A stretch of DNA of 64,000 nucleotides from Roseicyclus sediminis. Lineage in GTDB: Bacteria > Pseudomonadota > Alphaproteobacteria > Rhodobacterales > Rhodobacteraceae. The notes under the pieces are model-generated. The model was not told where the DNA came from, made no database searches, and was given only the letters and a program-made list of their open reading frames with translations. Position numbers and translations under genes: made by a program. Position 1 is the stretch's first letter. The number at the start of each line of letters is the position of its first letter. The stretch covers positions 62,001 through 126,000 of the forward strand of contig NZ_JAOPHT010000012.1 in assembly GCF_025515305.1 (NCBI RefSeq), read 5' to 3'. Positions 63,832-64,000 of the stretch are shown here, piece after piece.

Positions 63832-63927
63832 ATGCGTATTTTTTGGAAAGATGAAGGCAGGAGCATCAACAGGGGCGACGTATCCGCATCGCCGCACCCG
63901 GCCCTTCATCTTTCCGAAAATACGCAT
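63832..63927. repeat. long imperfect inverted repeat
   Basis: Left arm 63832-63857 and right arm 63903-63927 match as inverted copies in 24 positions (an 11-nt ATGCGTATTTT block and a 13-nt GGAAAGATGAAGG block, separated by TT in one arm and C in the other). The 45-nt loop has no gene. The arms are AT-richer than the rest of the window. It could be a repeat element or a terminator-like structure between two minus-strand genes. Confidence 0.7.
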
Positions 63928-63958
63928 TGCGACGCCGGTCACCCGCACTCTCGTCGGG

Positions 63959-64000
63959 TCAGCCCCGGATCGTCTCCAGCAGCAGGTGCACGTTGTCGGG
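63959..64000 (-). CDS. C-terminal end of a gene continuing beyond the window
   Basis: The last 42 bases on the minus strand read as 13 codons ending in a TGA at 63961-63959 (peptide ending HLLLETIRG). Too short to assign. The reading is supported only by an open frame and a reasonable helical peptide. Confidence 0.35.
   Translation of the reverse strand, partial: PDNVHLLLETIRG

Noticed and set aside
1-64000. CRISPR arrays, IS elements, prophage or integrase genes
   Set aside because: No regularly spaced repeats, transposase, integrase or phage structural protein was seen on either strand.

Overview
The window is high-GC DNA from an alphaproteobacterium, most likely family Rhodobacteraceae (the Rhodobacter/Paracoccus/Roseobacter group). 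The clearest sign is the gene order hemN-fnrL-usp-ccoNOQP-ccoGHIS with TTGAT/C-N4-A/GTCAA FnrL sites. A CycM-type anchored cytochrome c and the SRP RNA close to dnaX agree with this. I see no plasmid, phage, IS element, tRNA, rRNA operon or CRISPR array. All family assignments are from reading the sequence; no database search was run.

Layout. 1-12.2 kb is housekeeping and nutrient uptake: 3'-truncated dnaX (-), two small related membrane proteins, 4.5S SRP RNA (-), a YpfJ-like zinc peptidase, a gamma-butyrobetaine-hydroxylase-like dioxygenase, a membrane-anchored esterase, a NitT/TauT-type ABC importer, a CpdB-like nucleotidase, NudC and an SRPBCC protein. 12.2-20.8 kb holds an EamA exporter with prephenate dehydratase, a membrane-anchored cytochrome c, and a yejABEF peptide importer operon.

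20.8-35.6 kb is the microaerobic respiration block. It contains anaerobic coproporphyrinogen oxidase (hemN), its regulator fnrL, a universal stress protein, the cbb3 oxidase operon ccoNOQP, a pilin-like small gene, the assembly operon ccoGHIS, a D,D-carboxypeptidase and the oxygen-dependent coproporphyrinogen oxidase hemF. Four FnrL-type boxes precede hemN/fnrL, usp, ccoN and ccoG. The hemN promoter looks as if it makes a leaderless mRNA.

35.9-63.8 kb is a large surface-glycan locus built around nonulosonic (sialic-acid-like) sugars. It has a compact route of unknown product (MocA oxidoreductase; NeuB-SAF-cupin fusion; HAD phosphatase; CMP-sugar synthetase), a PseA/HisF/HisH-like amidotransferase module, and an apparently complete legionaminic acid pathway of the GDP-sugar type (LegB, LegC, LegG, LegI, LegH, PtmE, LegF). 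Around these lie two unrecognised transferase candidates, three methyltransferases of two families, three GT4 and two GT25 glycosyltransferases, a DSP-like phosphatase and an MsbA-type ABC exporter. Most neighbours overlap by 4 nt, which suggests long transcription units. No wzx/wzy, flagellin or lipid-carrier initiating transferase lies in the window, so the acceptor of the sugar is not shown here.

The best candidate for an undescribed system is the compact 35.9-39.9 kb ulosonate module together with the two unrecognised proteins at 39.96-41.36 and 51.19-52.32 kb. The window ends with a FAD-dependent oxidoreductase, a long imperfect inverted repeat and the last codons of a further minus-strand gene.
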